This document shows, piece by piece, positions 39,482-49,388 of a stretch of 64,000 bases of DNA; within the stretch, counting starts at the first letter, position 1, and every line of letters begins with the position of its first letter. Position numbers and translations under genes: made by a program. Where the stretch lies: NCBI RefSeq assembly GCF_007741475.1, contig NZ_CP036261.1:3219428-3283427 (forward strand), read 5' to 3'. The notes below the pieces were generated by a model. The model was not told the DNA's origin, ran no database searches, and was given only the letters and a program-made list of their open reading frames with translations. The DNA is from Rosistilla ulvae. Lineage in GTDB: Bacteria; Planctomycetota; Planctomycetia; Pirellulales; Pirellulaceae.

Positions 39482-40966
39482 TTATTTCAGCCGTTGGGCG
39501 ACTGGTTCGACTCCCTTGGGCAGTTCACCCCGTTGCCGCTGCCCCGCTCCGGCGACGCCCAAGTCTCCCAGGTCGGCTCGCGCTTCGTCGGCCAAGCGAC
39601 TCAATCGCGCAACGATCTCGGGATGTTCAGCGGCAACATTTTTCTTGCAGCCGATGTCGGTATCGACGTTAAATAGCAACGGTTGTGGAGGCACTTTGCT
39701 GCTGAAGTGAGGGTGTCCTGCAACTTTCGCCTCCGGCAAAAACAACTTCCACGCTCCGCTGCGGACCGCGTGCAGTTGGTCTTGGTGGTAATAGTAGAAG
39801 GCGTTGTAAGGTGTCTTCGCTCCCGATTGGCCGTACAGCAATGGTGCGATGTCGTGGCCGTCGATCTTGCGATCGGTTGGCGGGGATCCGCCCGCTAGCT
39901 TTGCAAACGTCGGCAGCAGGTCCATCGTCGTCGCCAGTTCCTCGCAGACCGTTCCCGCAGGGACCTTGCCGGGCTGCCAAACGATCGTCGGCACGCGGAA
40001 CGCTCCTTCGCTGGTCGTGTAGCCGCGACCATGCAGCGGCCGATTCGAACCGCGACTCAGATCGGCCGGATCGCGATTGATCGGTGCCCCGTTGTCGCTG
40101 GTCCAGACGACCAATGTGTTTTCGGCGATCCCCAGATCTTCCAGCTGATCGAGCATCTGTCCCATCGACCAATCGAGTTCTTCGATCGAATCGCCCCAGG
40201 GGCCATTTTTGCTTTTGCCCCGAAACGTGTCGCTGCTGAACGGTGTGCTCGTGCTGCCCGGCATCGCCTGTGGAAAATAGAGAAAAAAGGGTTCGTCTTT
40301 GTGTTGGGCGATCCACTGCATCGCCTGCTCGGTGTAGCGTTTGGTCAAACCATCGCGATCGCAAGGAGCTTCGATCACGGTGTCGTTTTCCATCAACGGC
40401 AACGGCGGCCAGTGCGATCCGTCCTGGTCCCAGACCCGTTCGGTCATATCGTCGGAATAGGGGACGCCGAAGAACCAGTCAAAGCCTTGCTGGGTGGGCA
40501 TGAATTGCGGTTGGTCCCCCAGGTGCCATTTGCCAACCATCGCCGTTGCGTAGCCCTGCTGTTTGAGGACTTCGGCGATCGTCAGTTCCTCGGGATTCAG
40601 TCCATAACGCGAGACGGGGCGCAGGACCCAGCCGTCGCGTGGGTTTTTGTGCAGCCCGACTCGCTGCGAATAGCAGCCTGTCATGATGCTGCTTCGCGAC
40701 GGCGTGCAGACGCCAGCCGTCACACAGAAGTGCGTAAATTTACGCCCCTGGCGTGCCATTCGATTCAAATTCGGCGTGCGATGCAGAGTCGATCCAAACG
40801 GTTCGATATCGCCGTAACCGAGGTTGTCGCAGTAGATGATGATGAAGTTCGGCTGCCGTTCGTCGGCTGAAGCGGTCTGAATCGGGGAAGCTAGCGGCAG
40901 CGGCAGGATGTGGGCGGCGAAGTAGAGGGCCAGGGCAATGCAAGCATGAAGGTAGGTTGAAGGCAT
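39482..40966 (-). CDS. secreted arylsulfatase
   Basis: 494 aa with a signal peptide (1-33). The formylglycine motif is C87-T-P-S-R, followed by SSIMTG. The first metal motif is CDNLGYGD, where Asn replaces the second Asp of DDxGYGD, as in a known sulfatase subgroup. MVGKWHLG, SDNGAP and GHDIAPLL complete the pattern. Hydrolyses sulfate esters, probably on algal polysaccharides, outside the cytoplasm. The anaerobic or FGE maturase is not in the window. Confidence 0.94.
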   Translation of the reverse strand: MPSTYLHACIALALYFAAHILPLPLASPIQTASADERQPNFIIIYCDNLGYGDIEPFGSTLHRTPNLNRMARQGRKFTHFCVTAGVCTPSRSSIMTGCYSQRVGLHKNPRDGWVLRPVSRYGLNPEELTIAEVLKQQGYATAMVGKWHLGDQPQFMPTQQGFDWFFGVPYSDDMTERVWDQDGSHWPPLPLMENDTVIEAPCDRDGLTKRYTEQAMQWIAQHKDEPFFLYFPQAMPGSTSTPFSSDTFRGKSKNGPWGDSIEELDWSMGQMLDQLEDLGIAENTLVVWTSDNGAPINRDPADLSRGSNRPLHGRGYTTSEGAFRVPTIVWQPGKVPAGTVCEELATTMDLLPTFAKLAGGSPPTDRKIDGHDIAPLLYGQSGAKTPYNAFYYYHQDQLHAVRSGAWKLFLPEAKVAGHPHFSSKVPPQPLLFNVDTDIGCKKNVAAEHPEIVARLSRLADEARADLGDLGVAGAGQRQRGELPKGVEPVAQRLK

Positions 40967-41217
40967 GGGAGGGCTTTCGAGGTGGGGCGATGCGATCGAA
41001 AAAGTGTCAGGGCGATCCTGTGTTTGTGTTGAGGCGAGTTTGCCGGACGCAAGCGCGTGCCGGATGGTGCCTCAATTCAAAACAGGGATTCGCTGCCGAT
41101 ATAACGTCCGAAATTTTCCGCCTGGAGTATTGCTTATGCTAACGTGGCGCGGAGGCGTTGACAGCATCCAATCGAGGAATCTGCTCTTTATTCGCAGGGC
41201 GGAAATTGAGTATCGCT

Positions 41218-43098
41218 ATGGCGTTGTATTGCCAGTCAAACCTACCGGAGTTCGTTCCCTTGCGTTCTTGGATCATCGTCACCTGTCTCTGTTCCATCGT
41301 GCTGCTAGCCGATTTGGGGGGCGCTCGTTTGTGGGATCGCGATGAACCTCGCAACGCCCGCTGCGCTGCCGAAATGCTGGAGAATGGCGATTGGATCGTG
41401 CCGACGTTTGCCGGCGAGCTGCGGACGCATAAACCGCCGCTGCTGTATTGGATGCAGATGGTCAGCTACCAAGTGTTCGGAGTCAACGAATTTTCCGCTC
41501 GGCTGCCATCGGCGCTGTGCGGTTTGGGGACCGTCCTGCTGACCATTTCGATCGCGACGCGTTTGCTGGGGCATCGCGTCGCGCCTTGGGTCGGGATCTC
41601 GCTAGGGACATCGTTGATGTTTGTGCTCGCTTCGCGAGCTGCAACTCCCGATGGACCGCTGATCTTCTGCTCGACGCTGGCGATTGCGATCTACGTCCAA
41701 CTGTCGCATCGAATCGTGGAGACCGAATCCTCCACTCGCCTCGAATATCATTGGCCCAACATTTTGGGCTGGATTGCCGTCTATGCCGCTTGCGGTCTGG
41801 CGGTCCTTGCCAAAGGGCCGATCGGGTTGCTGTTGCCCGGATGTGTGATCGGGCTGCATGCAATCTGGCAATTGAATCACTCGAAAAATATTGAATCGCA
41901 AGGATGCCTGTCCGATTCGGATAGCGGATCGACAGCAATCGGTCGCGGGATTTTCGCTCGGCTGGTCGCTGGGATCCTCGCCGCCGGACGGTTTGTCGTC
42001 GCTGCGATTTCAACGGCTTGGAAGATGCATCCGTTGCTCGCTTTGGCCGTCGTGCTGTTGGTGGCCGGGCCGTGGTACGTCGCCGTGGGGCGGGAGACCG
42101 ACGGAGTCTGGTTGCGGGAGTTTTTCCTGGAACACAATGTCAGCCGCGCCCTCAGCCCGATGGAAGGACACGACGGTCCGCCGATCTTGTTCTACTTGGG
42201 CACGCTATTGGTCGGAACGTTTCCCTGGTCGATGTTTGCGATCCCGATCGGCATCGCTGCTTATGACAGCTACAAAAAACAGCCCGAGGTGCGACCTGCG
42301 ATCGTCCTTTCGGTTTGTTGGGTGGCTGTCTATGTCGGCTTCTTTTCGATTGCGGCAACCAAGTTACCCAGCTACATCACACCCTGTTATCCCGGCGTGG
42401 CACTCTGCATCGGTTGGTTCCTGTATCGCGTGGCGGAATCGCAATTCGATTGGCCGCGGTGGCTCAAAGCGGGCTTCTTTTGCGGTATCGCCGTAGGGAT
42501 CGGAATCGCCATCGGCTTGGCCGGTCCCGCGACCGAGCTCCTGCCCGACGCGTCGATCGTTGGCATCGCCGGGATCGTCCTGGCGGTAGCCAGCTGCATC
42601 GGCGCTGCCCTGGTTGTGGAGAAGCATGCCGACCTCGGGATCCGATCGTTTGTTATCGGGGGCGTATTGGCGACCGGGCTGCTGTTTACCCTGGGCCCTC
42701 GTCTGGCCGACAATCACCGCACCGAACTGGATCTGTTGACGCAACAACTGGCCGATCGCCAGCGGTCGGAGATCATCGTCGCTGGAAACATCGAACCCAG
42801 TTGGGTGTTCTACGCCGACGGCGCGTTGCCCGCAGTCGGGATCGACGATGATGGACGCTGGCTCACCCGACTCTCCGACCACCTGCAGCAACCGGGCGAC
42901 CGCGTTGCGCTGGTCCGCGGCAACCAAATGCCACGGGTAACAAGTCATCTGACGAACCGATTCGGATCTGAATCGATGGACATTCTGTCGAAAGCACGCG
43001 GTTTTTTGACCAAAGACGACTGGGTTGCGATTCGCTTGAATGCGCCCCCAGCCCACGTGACCGCAAGCAAAACTGAAGAAACAATAACCAACTACTAA
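41218..43098 (+). CDS. GT39-type (ArnT/PMT-like) membrane glycosyltransferase
   Basis: 626 aa from ATG 41218; TTG 41158 is a weaker alternative. DRDEPRNARCAAEML after the first helix carries the Asp-Glu pair of the GT-C superfamily, and HKPPLLYWMQM follows. About 12 membrane helices, with a C-terminal soluble domain (about 515-610). It transfers a sugar from a polyprenyl carrier; the acceptor (lipid or protein) cannot be told. A small secreted protein gene follows. Confidence 0.88.
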   Translation: MALYCQSNLPEFVPLRSWIIVTCLCSIVLLADLGGARLWDRDEPRNARCAAEMLENGDWIVPTFAGELRTHKPPLLYWMQMVSYQVFGVNEFSARLPSALCGLGTVLLTISIATRLLGHRVAPWVGISLGTSLMFVLASRAATPDGPLIFCSTLAIAIYVQLSHRIVETESSTRLEYHWPNILGWIAVYAACGLAVLAKGPIGLLLPGCVIGLHAIWQLNHSKNIESQGCLSDSDSGSTAIGRGIFARLVAGILAAGRFVVAAISTAWKMHPLLALAVVLLVAGPWYVAVGRETDGVWLREFFLEHNVSRALSPMEGHDGPPILFYLGTLLVGTFPWSMFAIPIGIAAYDSYKKQPEVRPAIVLSVCWVAVYVGFFSIAATKLPSYITPCYPGVALCIGWFLYRVAESQFDWPRWLKAGFFCGIAVGIGIAIGLAGPATELLPDASIVGIAGIVLAVASCIGAALVVEKHADLGIRSFVIGGVLATGLLFTLGPRLADNHRTELDLLTQQLADRQRSEIIVAGNIEPSWVFYADGALPAVGIDDDGRWLTRLSDHLQQPGDRVALVRGNQMPRVTSHLTNRFGSESMDILSKARGFLTKDDWVAIRLNAPPAHVTASKTEETITNY

Positions 43099-43115
43099 CC
43101 GAGAAGGAGGTCATC

Positions 43116-43526
43116 ATGGTCCCTCGAATGCTCCCCATTTTCCTGACGCTAGCTCTCCTCGTCCCTTTGACCTGCGGCTCGAAGCCCGTCTTGGCTCAGC
43201 CGCCAAAGATCGAAGCGGAGAGCCCATCGATGTTCAGCAAGCTGAACCCGATGAATTGGTCCGCTCCCAAAATGCCGACGATGAAATTTCCGACCGTCTC
43301 GCAACGCAAGCCGGTTCCCAAATCGAAGGAGCCTGGGTTTTGGAGCAGCGTCGGTACCAGCACGCGGTCGGCTTGGAACAAGACGACCGACTTTCTGAAT
43401 CCGTTTGACGACCAGCCAAAGAAAAAGAAGTCGGAGAGCTTTTTTAGCAAGCTGACCAAGCCAGCTGAAAAGCCGCGTCCCGTCAGCACCGTCGGGGACT
43501 TCTTGCAGCAACCCCATCCGTATTAG
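43116..43526 (+). CDS. small secreted basic protein
   Basis: 136 aa with an excellent ribosome site (AAGGAGG, 5 nt). Signal peptide to about residue 28 (LAQPPK). The mature part is rich in Lys, Ser and Pro, with the repeated pattern FSKLNPMNWSAPK / FWSSVGTSTRSAWNKTTDFLNPF / FFSKLTKP, which suggests short amphipathic elements. No family recognised. It is 17 nt downstream of the glycosyltransferase, so likely co-transcribed. Confidence 0.75.
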   Translation: MVPRMLPIFLTLALLVPLTCGSKPVLAQPPKIEAESPSMFSKLNPMNWSAPKMPTMKFPTVSQRKPVPKSKEPGFWSSVGTSTRSAWNKTTDFLNPFDDQPKKKKSESFFSKLTKPAEKPRPVSTVGDFLQQPHPY

Positions 43527-43544
43527 TCGATGCGGTTGTGGAGA

Positions 43545-43569
43545 TCGCTCGACGGCGTCGAGCGACCAC
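43545..43569. repeat. hairpin repeat, second copy of the element at 35366
   Basis: TCGCTCGAC-GGC-GTCGAGCGA, nine-bp perfect stem, followed by CCACG as in the first copy (ACCACG). It lacks a T tract, so it is not a classic terminator. Confidence 0.65.
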
Positions 43570-43694
43570 GGGGGGAAGGATGCCAGCATTAAAACCTCTC
43601 CTTTCCCTGAGCGGCGGAGGCGTTAGGATGGATCGCTGCGACGCAGGCGGGCTGTGTCGGCAGAGATTGATCCGATTGCCCCACGGGTTCATGG

Positions 43695-44726
43695 ATGGCG
43701 AGAAACGAGCAACTGATTCGGCAACATAAGATCTTGCAACTGTTGGAAGACGCGCGCTACGGCCGCACGTTGGACGAGATCCGCGACGATCTGATCACCG
43801 ACCTCGGATTGTCCAAGCTGCACGAACGGACCGTTCGCCGCGATATCGAAGCGTTGCAGTCGGCCGGTTACGATTTGGATGTCGAAACCAACCAACGTGG
43901 CAAGGTCTGGAAACTGGGGCGTGTCGATCGCGGGATTCATAAGATCAGTGCGACCGCGACGGAATTGATCGCTCTTTCAATCGGCCGCGATCTGTTGAAC
44001 CCATTGGCTGGGACACAGTATTGGCAGGGGGTCGAATCGTTCTGGAACAAGTTGGAAGAAGAAGTTCCCAACGGCGTCTACGACCACTATTCCAAATTCC
44101 GCGAAACGCTGTGCGTCTACGGCGTGCCGACGAAGACCTACGAAAAGCACGCTGGGATTTTGCGGACGATCAATCGCGCGATCGTCGAGCATCGGATCGT
44201 TGAAATCGATTACCAATCTCCCGGTCGCGCCGCTTCGACGCGGCGGATCGAACCGTATGGATTGGCGATCTATCAATCCAGCATCTACGTGATCGCGGCG
44301 GCCGAAGAGGTGGAAGATCCCAAAGAGCGAATGCGGCACTGGAAATTGGATCGGTTCACCAAAGCGACGGCGCTGGACGAATGGTTCAAGCCCGATCCCG
44401 ATGTCGACATCCAAACACATCTCAACCGAAGTTTTGGAATCTTCTCCGGCGAAGCGACCGAGAGCGTTCAAATTCGGTTGTCTTCGTTTGGGGCGGCTTG
44501 GGTTCGCGAGGATCCTTGGCACACCGAACAGCAATTGGATATGCAGCCCGATGGTGGCGCGATCCTAACGGTTTCTTCCGCCCATCCACGGGAGTTGATG
44601 CCGAAGTTGTTGTCGCTGGGGGCGGAAGCGGAGGTGATCGGCCCCGAATCGTTCCGCACCGCGGTCACCGACGTGATCGCTCGGTTGGCCAAAACCTATT
44701 CGGTTCAGCCGGCCGAGGGCCAGTGA
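43695..44726 (+). CDS. WYL-domain transcription regulator
   Basis: 343 aa. An N-terminal winged HTH (about 8-60, LDEIRDDL and ERTVRRDIEAL) is followed by a WYL domain (about 155-235) and a WCX-like C-terminal dimer domain (about 245-335). WYL proteins sense nucleotide-like ligands and often repress stress or phage-defence genes. In this copy the canonical WYL triad is not obvious (LAIYQSSIYVIA is at the expected place). It is convergent with the next gene and its stop overlaps that gene's 3' end by 22 bases. Confidence 0.88.
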   Translation: MARNEQLIRQHKILQLLEDARYGRTLDEIRDDLITDLGLSKLHERTVRRDIEALQSAGYDLDVETNQRGKVWKLGRVDRGIHKISATATELIALSIGRDLLNPLAGTQYWQGVESFWNKLEEEVPNGVYDHYSKFRETLCVYGVPTKTYEKHAGILRTINRAIVEHRIVEIDYQSPGRAASTRRIEPYGLAIYQSSIYVIAAAEEVEDPKERMRHWKLDRFTKATALDEWFKPDPDVDIQTHLNRSFGIFSGEATESVQIRLSSFGAAWVREDPWHTEQQLDMQPDGGAILTVSSAHPRELMPKLLSLGAEAEVIGPESFRTAVTDVIARLAKTYSVQPAEGQ

Positions 44727-45127
44727 GCCGGTTCGCCCTGCGTGCCGATAATCCTTTGACCGGCCAGCAATCGATCGGTCCGAGCGTAGTGATACGTCAG
44801 TGCCGTCCCGCCAGCGGATGAATCGCCCGGGGCGCGATGCCAATCGATCTGTACACGATCGTAGAGATTGTTGTCGCTGGCGACGTCGTAGCCTTCGATC
44901 TCGTCCAGCACCACCAGGGTCTCTGCGACGTGAGGCGATGCGATCGTCCAGATCTCTCCGGCGATCCAGTCGTCTCCTGGAGTCATCGCCGGATAGGGAC
45001 CAAGATCGTACAGAAAGCCCCACGCAAAAGCGGGTTGGATCTCCACCGGCGCGTGAGGCCACATCCGCTCGCGACACTCACCGCGTTTGAGCGTCCCGTA
45101 GACAAAAAAACTTGTCGCTCCATCCAT
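44705..45127 (-). CDS. gamma-glutamylcyclotransferase-like (AIG2/GGCT fold) protein
   Basis: 140 aa from ATG 45127. VYGTLKRGE is the substrate loop of the GGCT fold and LDEIEGYD holds the catalytic Glu in the expected position. Length and topology fit the family, which cyclises gamma-glutamyl amines or peptides to 5-oxoproline. It is convergent with the WYL gene, overlapping it by 22 bases. Confidence 0.88.
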   Translation of the reverse strand: MDGATSFFVYGTLKRGECRERMWPHAPVEIQPAFAWGFLYDLGPYPAMTPGDDWIAGEIWTIASPHVAETLVVLDEIEGYDVASDNNLYDRVQIDWHRAPGDSSAGGTALTYHYARTDRLLAGQRIIGTQGEPAHWPSAG

Positions 45128-45196
45128 CGATTCGGTTGTCCCAAGAAAGAGGGCTGTCGCCCGGTCGTCGGCCGCAGCCAGAGTGTCGGCCGTTGA

Positions 45197-46444
45197 TTAC
45201 GGTTTGGGAAGCGCGCCCAGCGGTTGTTCTGTTCGGCGACGAAGTGCCAGACAGGAGGCGACAGCGATCACACCTACCGCAGAGGCTAGGCGAGTGTGTG
45301 TTGCCATCGATTCGAAGACCAACCCGATTTGACTCGGCGATTCGGCCTCCGCATCGGCGGGTCCGCTGCCGTCGGCTTCGACAAACAACTGAGTCATCTT
45401 CAAGCCGCCGTAGGAGAGAGACATCCCGACCAGGTCGCTCGATGTATCGGCGGTCAGATCGATCATCTCATTTTGTACCGCGCGGGTGAGCTGTTGGGCG
45501 AGATCCGAGTTTTGGACGATCCAGCGATCCAATGCGTCGCCGTATCGATCGCTGCCAGCATTCCAGGATCGTCGCGTTTGCAGTTCGTTAAACTGGCTGT
45601 CGAGGTCTCCCGATAGATCGGCTAACAGTGCGGCATCGATCTGCCGCAAATCATCGGCAAAACTTCGCTGGCCTGTCGAGCTCGTCGCAGCACGCTGGCG
45701 AATGCTCTCCGACCACGTGGCGGTTTCGCCCGTCGCCGCCTCGCGTCCGATGAGACTCGCGTCGGCATCGACCACTTCGTCGACGTTGTCATCCGCCAGT
45801 TCCAGCAGCGCTTGATCGATGCTGGCAAGCGTTTCGCTGTTGGACGCTTCGTCGATCGTTTGCGGTGCCGTCGCGGTGGAAGGTTCGCTGCCGAGATGAA
45901 GTCCCCCTTCGTCGCTTCCCGAAGACGAATCGCCGTCGGAGCCGGCAGACAGATCGGGCATCGAATCATCGGGCGTGACGTCGCTGGATCCAGGCGCCGG
46001 ATCGACGTGAACGGGCAGCGGTTTGGATCCGGGCGAATCGATCGACATCGAACCGCTCCACAGCGAATCATGCCAATCGAACTGCAATTTTACTGGCGAG
46101 TTGGGGGACGATTGAGTCTCCTGCAGCAACCGCGCTCGCAATTCCGGGAGCGCGACAAACGTAAACTGAGGACCGGCAACGTTATCGCGCGGCCCCGCAT
46201 CCTGGGGATTACCGTGCCAATCGGGACGGGCGTCCGATGGCGGGACGCTGCGGAATCCACGTGCGGCAAAGACCTCGTAGGTCATCACGGAATCGGCGAT
46301 GCGTACATCGACGGTTCCCAACGAACGCGCTGGGTGGTCGATCAAGCCGGCGTCCAACGAAAGCCCATCGCTAGCCAACATCGATCGCGTTTCAAGCGAT
46401 TCGATGCGGAAGGGTCGTCGTTTGGTTGTCGCTGGCTTTTTCAT
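45197..46444 (-). CDS. LEPR-XLL-type surface protein, last gene of sigma-kinase operon
   Basis: 415 aa. The N-terminus RRPFRIESLETRSMLAS matches the Planctomycete LEPR-XLL sorting or anchoring motif (consensus LEPR.LL), found on large secreted proteins. A Ser/Asp/Gly-rich linker (about 135-205) follows, then helical sequence, and the C-terminus has one membrane helix and arginines (VASCLALRRR). No enzyme domain recognised. Its ATG overlaps the kinase stop (ATGA), so translation is coupled; this suggests the kinase and the surface protein act in one circuit. Confidence 0.75.
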   Translation of the reverse strand: MKKPATTKRRPFRIESLETRSMLASDGLSLDAGLIDHPARSLGTVDVRIADSVMTYEVFAARGFRSVPPSDARPDWHGNPQDAGPRDNVAGPQFTFVALPELRARLLQETQSSPNSPVKLQFDWHDSLWSGSMSIDSPGSKPLPVHVDPAPGSSDVTPDDSMPDLSAGSDGDSSSGSDEGGLHLGSEPSTATAPQTIDEASNSETLASIDQALLELADDNVDEVVDADASLIGREAATGETATWSESIRQRAATSSTGQRSFADDLRQIDAALLADLSGDLDSQFNELQTRRSWNAGSDRYGDALDRWIVQNSDLAQQLTRAVQNEMIDLTADTSSDLVGMSLSYGGLKMTQLFVEADGSGPADAEAESPSQIGLVFESMATHTRLASAVGVIAVASCLALRRRTEQPLGALPKP

Positions 46445-48762
46445 AGCTCGTGGTCCACTCGCGGTTCCGCGTTCTGGTTCTGTTCAATTCTGCTCAATGC
46501 ATTGCGATATTGCAACGCCTGGGGTTGCAAAGCGACAGCGCGTTGAGCCCGTTGTCTGGCGTTATTCAAAGCGGTTTGGGAGGCTGCTATATCGCCGGTC
46601 CGACGTTGTAAAACACTTAGATTATTCCAGATTCCACCCGCCTGGTACGCTAGTTCGGCGTCGTCGTCGTCCGCTTGATACAGCGGATCGATGATCGCGA
46701 TCGCCTGCAGAAACGTTTCCTCCGCCGCTTCGACTTCGTCGTTGGCAGCTTGGGCTCGTCCCAAGTTGTTCAACGCCACGGCGTATTCCCGTCGCAGGTC
46801 GTTGTTCCAAGGGAAGGATTCGAGCATCTGTTCGAACAATGCGATCGATTCGTCGTAGGCGATCGCGCTGCCAGCGAAGTCGTTGGTTTCAAACAACAGC
46901 GCTCCCAAATTGTTTCTCGCAATCGACGCCTGACGCAGCTGGTTCAACGACCGATCGTCTCGCTTGTTGTCGATGTTGCACAACCGGTTCAACTCGCCAG
47001 CCACCTCGATCGCGGCGTCGGTCGCCCCACGCCCCTTAAGCTCCATGCACAAATCGTTCAACGCGACGATCAATCGACTGGACGTCATCGAATCGGTTTC
47101 GGGCCCCAATACGTCACTCGCTTGGGCGAACGCCCCTCGCGCGGCTGGCAGATCGTTTTGGGCGGCTCGCAAGCGAGCTAGGTTCACCAGGGTCAGTCCC
47201 TTCACCGGACGGTTGATCGCCATTTCGGGCAAGCGTTCGGCCGACGCAACGGCTTGTCGCATCAAGTCGTCGGCGGTTTCTAAGTCGCCGCGGGCGATGC
47301 AAACCGTCGCCCATTGGTTTTCAGCGCGACATCGCAATCGCCGTTGATCCGTTCGCTCCTCGGGTGCGTCCAGCGATTCGATCAGTTGACGATATTTTGC
47401 GTCGACCATTGCGGCGGTCCCTTCGGCTTGCTGAAGTTCGGTCAGTTGCAGTTCCGCAATTTTTTGACGCATCGTCGGATCAACGGCAGCGGCGGTTGGT
47501 GCGCGGTCGATCGTCAGGAGATGATTCAGCCCAAACCCGGCAGCCAGCATCAGGATCAGACCCGCTGCGATCGCGGCGAATGAGCGCGCGTGTCGGCGGA
47601 ATCGCCGCGCGAACCGGATCGCCACGCTTTCGCGGCGGGCGAGGATGCGGTTCCCTTCAGCGAATCGAGTCAGGTCGTCGGCCAGTTCTTTGGCCGACGC
47701 GTAACGCTGCGTGTGATCGGCGCGGATCGCTTTGAGTACGATCGTTTCCAGGTCGCGCGGGATTCGCGGGTCCCAGTGACGTGGTGGTTGTGGCGTGTTC
47801 TGGTCGATCCGCCGCAACAAGCGGGCGCTATCGTCGCCCCGAAACAATGGCCGAAGGGCCAACATCTCATACAGCGTGGCCCCCAAGCCGTAGACATCGG
47901 TATGCGGACCGATCAGATCGACTCGCCCTCGGGCTTGCTCGGGACTCATGTAGCGATACGTTCCGATCAGATCGCCCGTCTTGGTCAGGCTTTGTTCTTG
48001 ATGGATCCGGACCAGGCCAAAATCGGTGAGCCAGAGTTTGCCGTCGCGGTCGCGAAGCACGTTGGATGGTTTGATGTCGCGGTGGATGATCCCGTTGCGA
48101 TGCGCTTGGTAAAGAGCGTCGGCGATCTCCGCACAACGGAGCGCGATCTGACGAAAGCGATCGTCCCCCGACAGCAGCGAACCGCTGGCCGAATCGGCAG
48201 CGTCGCGGCGACGCGAGCGGGCGGCGGCGATATGTTGATCCAACGAATCGCCTTCGATCCGCTGCATCGAATAATAATGAACCGCGTCGTCGCAACCGAT
48301 GTCGTAAACGGGAACGATGTTTGGATGGGAAAGCGATTGAGCCGCGCGGGCTTCGCGAGCAAAGCGTTCGATCAGGCCGGCGTCCAACGACGAACCAAAG
48401 GCGAGGATCTTTAACGCCACCGCGCGGCCGGTTCGTTTGTCGGTGGCGGCGTAAACGATCCCCATCGCCCCGCGGCCGATCTCCGGCCCCAATTCGTAAT
48501 CGACCAGCTGGCTGGCCCGCTGGGTTTCGGAAAACGATTGCTGAATCTGAGTGTTGTTGGCCTGTTGGATCAGATTCAAGCCCGCCAGATACTGGCGAAG
48601 CGGTGTCTCCAGATGAGGATGTTGCGCAACGATCGATTCGATATCGGGTTGGCGTCCCTCTTCGCTTGCGATCAGGTATTGATCGAGTAATTCGACCAAT
48701 TGATCCTGGTCGGCGGGGGAGAGTCCATCCAGGCAAGCTGTCGAGTTGTCGGGGCCGTTCAT
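46441..48762 (-). CDS. Ser/Thr protein kinase with TPR-like sensor domain
   Basis: 773 aa from ATG 48762, which overlaps the sigma factor stop. An N-terminal helical region (1-88), then a full kinase domain: GRGAMGIVY (96-104), K118, HRDIKPSN (227-234), DFG (247-249) and MSPEQARG. One membrane helix (394-413) is followed by a long TPR-like extracytoplasmic part (about 430-770). All catalytic motifs are intact. It is likely to sense the envelope and signal to the sigma factor or LEPR protein, an inference from the operon. Confidence 0.92.
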   Translation of the reverse strand: MNGPDNSTACLDGLSPADQDQLVELLDQYLIASEEGRQPDIESIVAQHPHLETPLRQYLAGLNLIQQANNTQIQQSFSETQRASQLVDYELGPEIGRGAMGIVYAATDKRTGRAVALKILAFGSSLDAGLIERFAREARAAQSLSHPNIVPVYDIGCDDAVHYYSMQRIEGDSLDQHIAAARSRRRDAADSASGSLLSGDDRFRQIALRCAEIADALYQAHRNGIIHRDIKPSNVLRDRDGKLWLTDFGLVRIHQEQSLTKTGDLIGTYRYMSPEQARGRVDLIGPHTDVYGLGATLYEMLALRPLFRGDDSARLLRRIDQNTPQPPRHWDPRIPRDLETIVLKAIRADHTQRYASAKELADDLTRFAEGNRILARRESVAIRFARRFRRHARSFAAIAAGLILMLAAGFGLNHLLTIDRAPTAAAVDPTMRQKIAELQLTELQQAEGTAAMVDAKYRQLIESLDAPEERTDQRRLRCRAENQWATVCIARGDLETADDLMRQAVASAERLPEMAINRPVKGLTLVNLARLRAAQNDLPAARGAFAQASDVLGPETDSMTSSRLIVALNDLCMELKGRGATDAAIEVAGELNRLCNIDNKRDDRSLNQLRQASIARNNLGALLFETNDFAGSAIAYDESIALFEQMLESFPWNNDLRREYAVALNNLGRAQAANDEVEAAEETFLQAIAIIDPLYQADDDDAELAYQAGGIWNNLSVLQRRTGDIAASQTALNNARQRAQRAVALQPQALQYRNALSRIEQNQNAEPRVDHEL

Positions 48763-49388
48763 TGAGCGGGGGCCTCCGATTCGTAGAGCTCGCGAAGCTT
48801 CTTGAGGGCTCGCAACCAAAGCAGACGCGTGGCCGTTGCCGTTCGCCCCATCTCCTGAGCGACCTCTTCGAACCGCAGACTCTGGAAGTTGCGCAGCATG
48901 ATCACCTGTTGATAATGCTCGGGTAATTCAACCAACAGATCGACCAACCGTCGCGTCTCCTCGCCGCGGCTGACGATTCGACTGGCGGTCGATTGGTCCG
49001 ATGCGAGCAGATTGGCCAGTCCGGCGGCGCTCGAATCGACCGATCCAGCGACTTGATCCAGCGAGACCTCGCGGCGGACATCCCGTTTGTCGGCTTTCAT
49101 GTGGCGTTCGATCGCGCGAAAGAGATTCCGAGATAGAATCACCCGCAGCCACGCCGAAAACTGCTCCGGCGATTGTCCACGAAAATCGCCAAAATCGCGG
49201 TGGGCGGCGAGCATCGTATCCTGAACGATATCCGACGCGCTGACACGTTGCCCCAGGCGGTGGCTGATTTGCGAAGCGGCCAAGACGCGCAGATAGCTGC
49301 GGTAGGTTTCCAACAGGCCCCCCAACGCTTCGGTCTCGCCGGCGCGCGCTTTCGAAAAGACTTCGTCAAATTGCAAAGGCTTGGCCAT
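48759..49388 (-). CDS. ECF-type RNA polymerase sigma factor (Planctomycete group)
   Basis: 209 aa from ATG 49388; the longer frame has no sigma homology. Region 2 (SASDIVQDTMLAAH, FRGQSPEQFSAWL) and region 4 (LPEHYQQVIMLRNFQSLRFEEVAQEMGRT) are clear. No anti-sigma gene is nearby, but the kinase follows with a 4-base overlap, as in the ECF groups that are thought to be controlled by Ser/Thr kinases. It probably directs a cell-surface regulon that includes this operon. Confidence 0.9.
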   Translation of the reverse strand: MAKPLQFDEVFSKARAGETEALGGLLETYRSYLRVLAASQISHRLGQRVSASDIVQDTMLAAHRDFGDFRGQSPEQFSAWLRVILSRNLFRAIERHMKADKRDVRREVSLDQVAGSVDSSAAGLANLLASDQSTASRIVSRGEETRRLVDLLVELPEHYQQVIMLRNFQSLRFEEVAQEMGRTATATRLLWLRALKKLRELYESEAPAQ

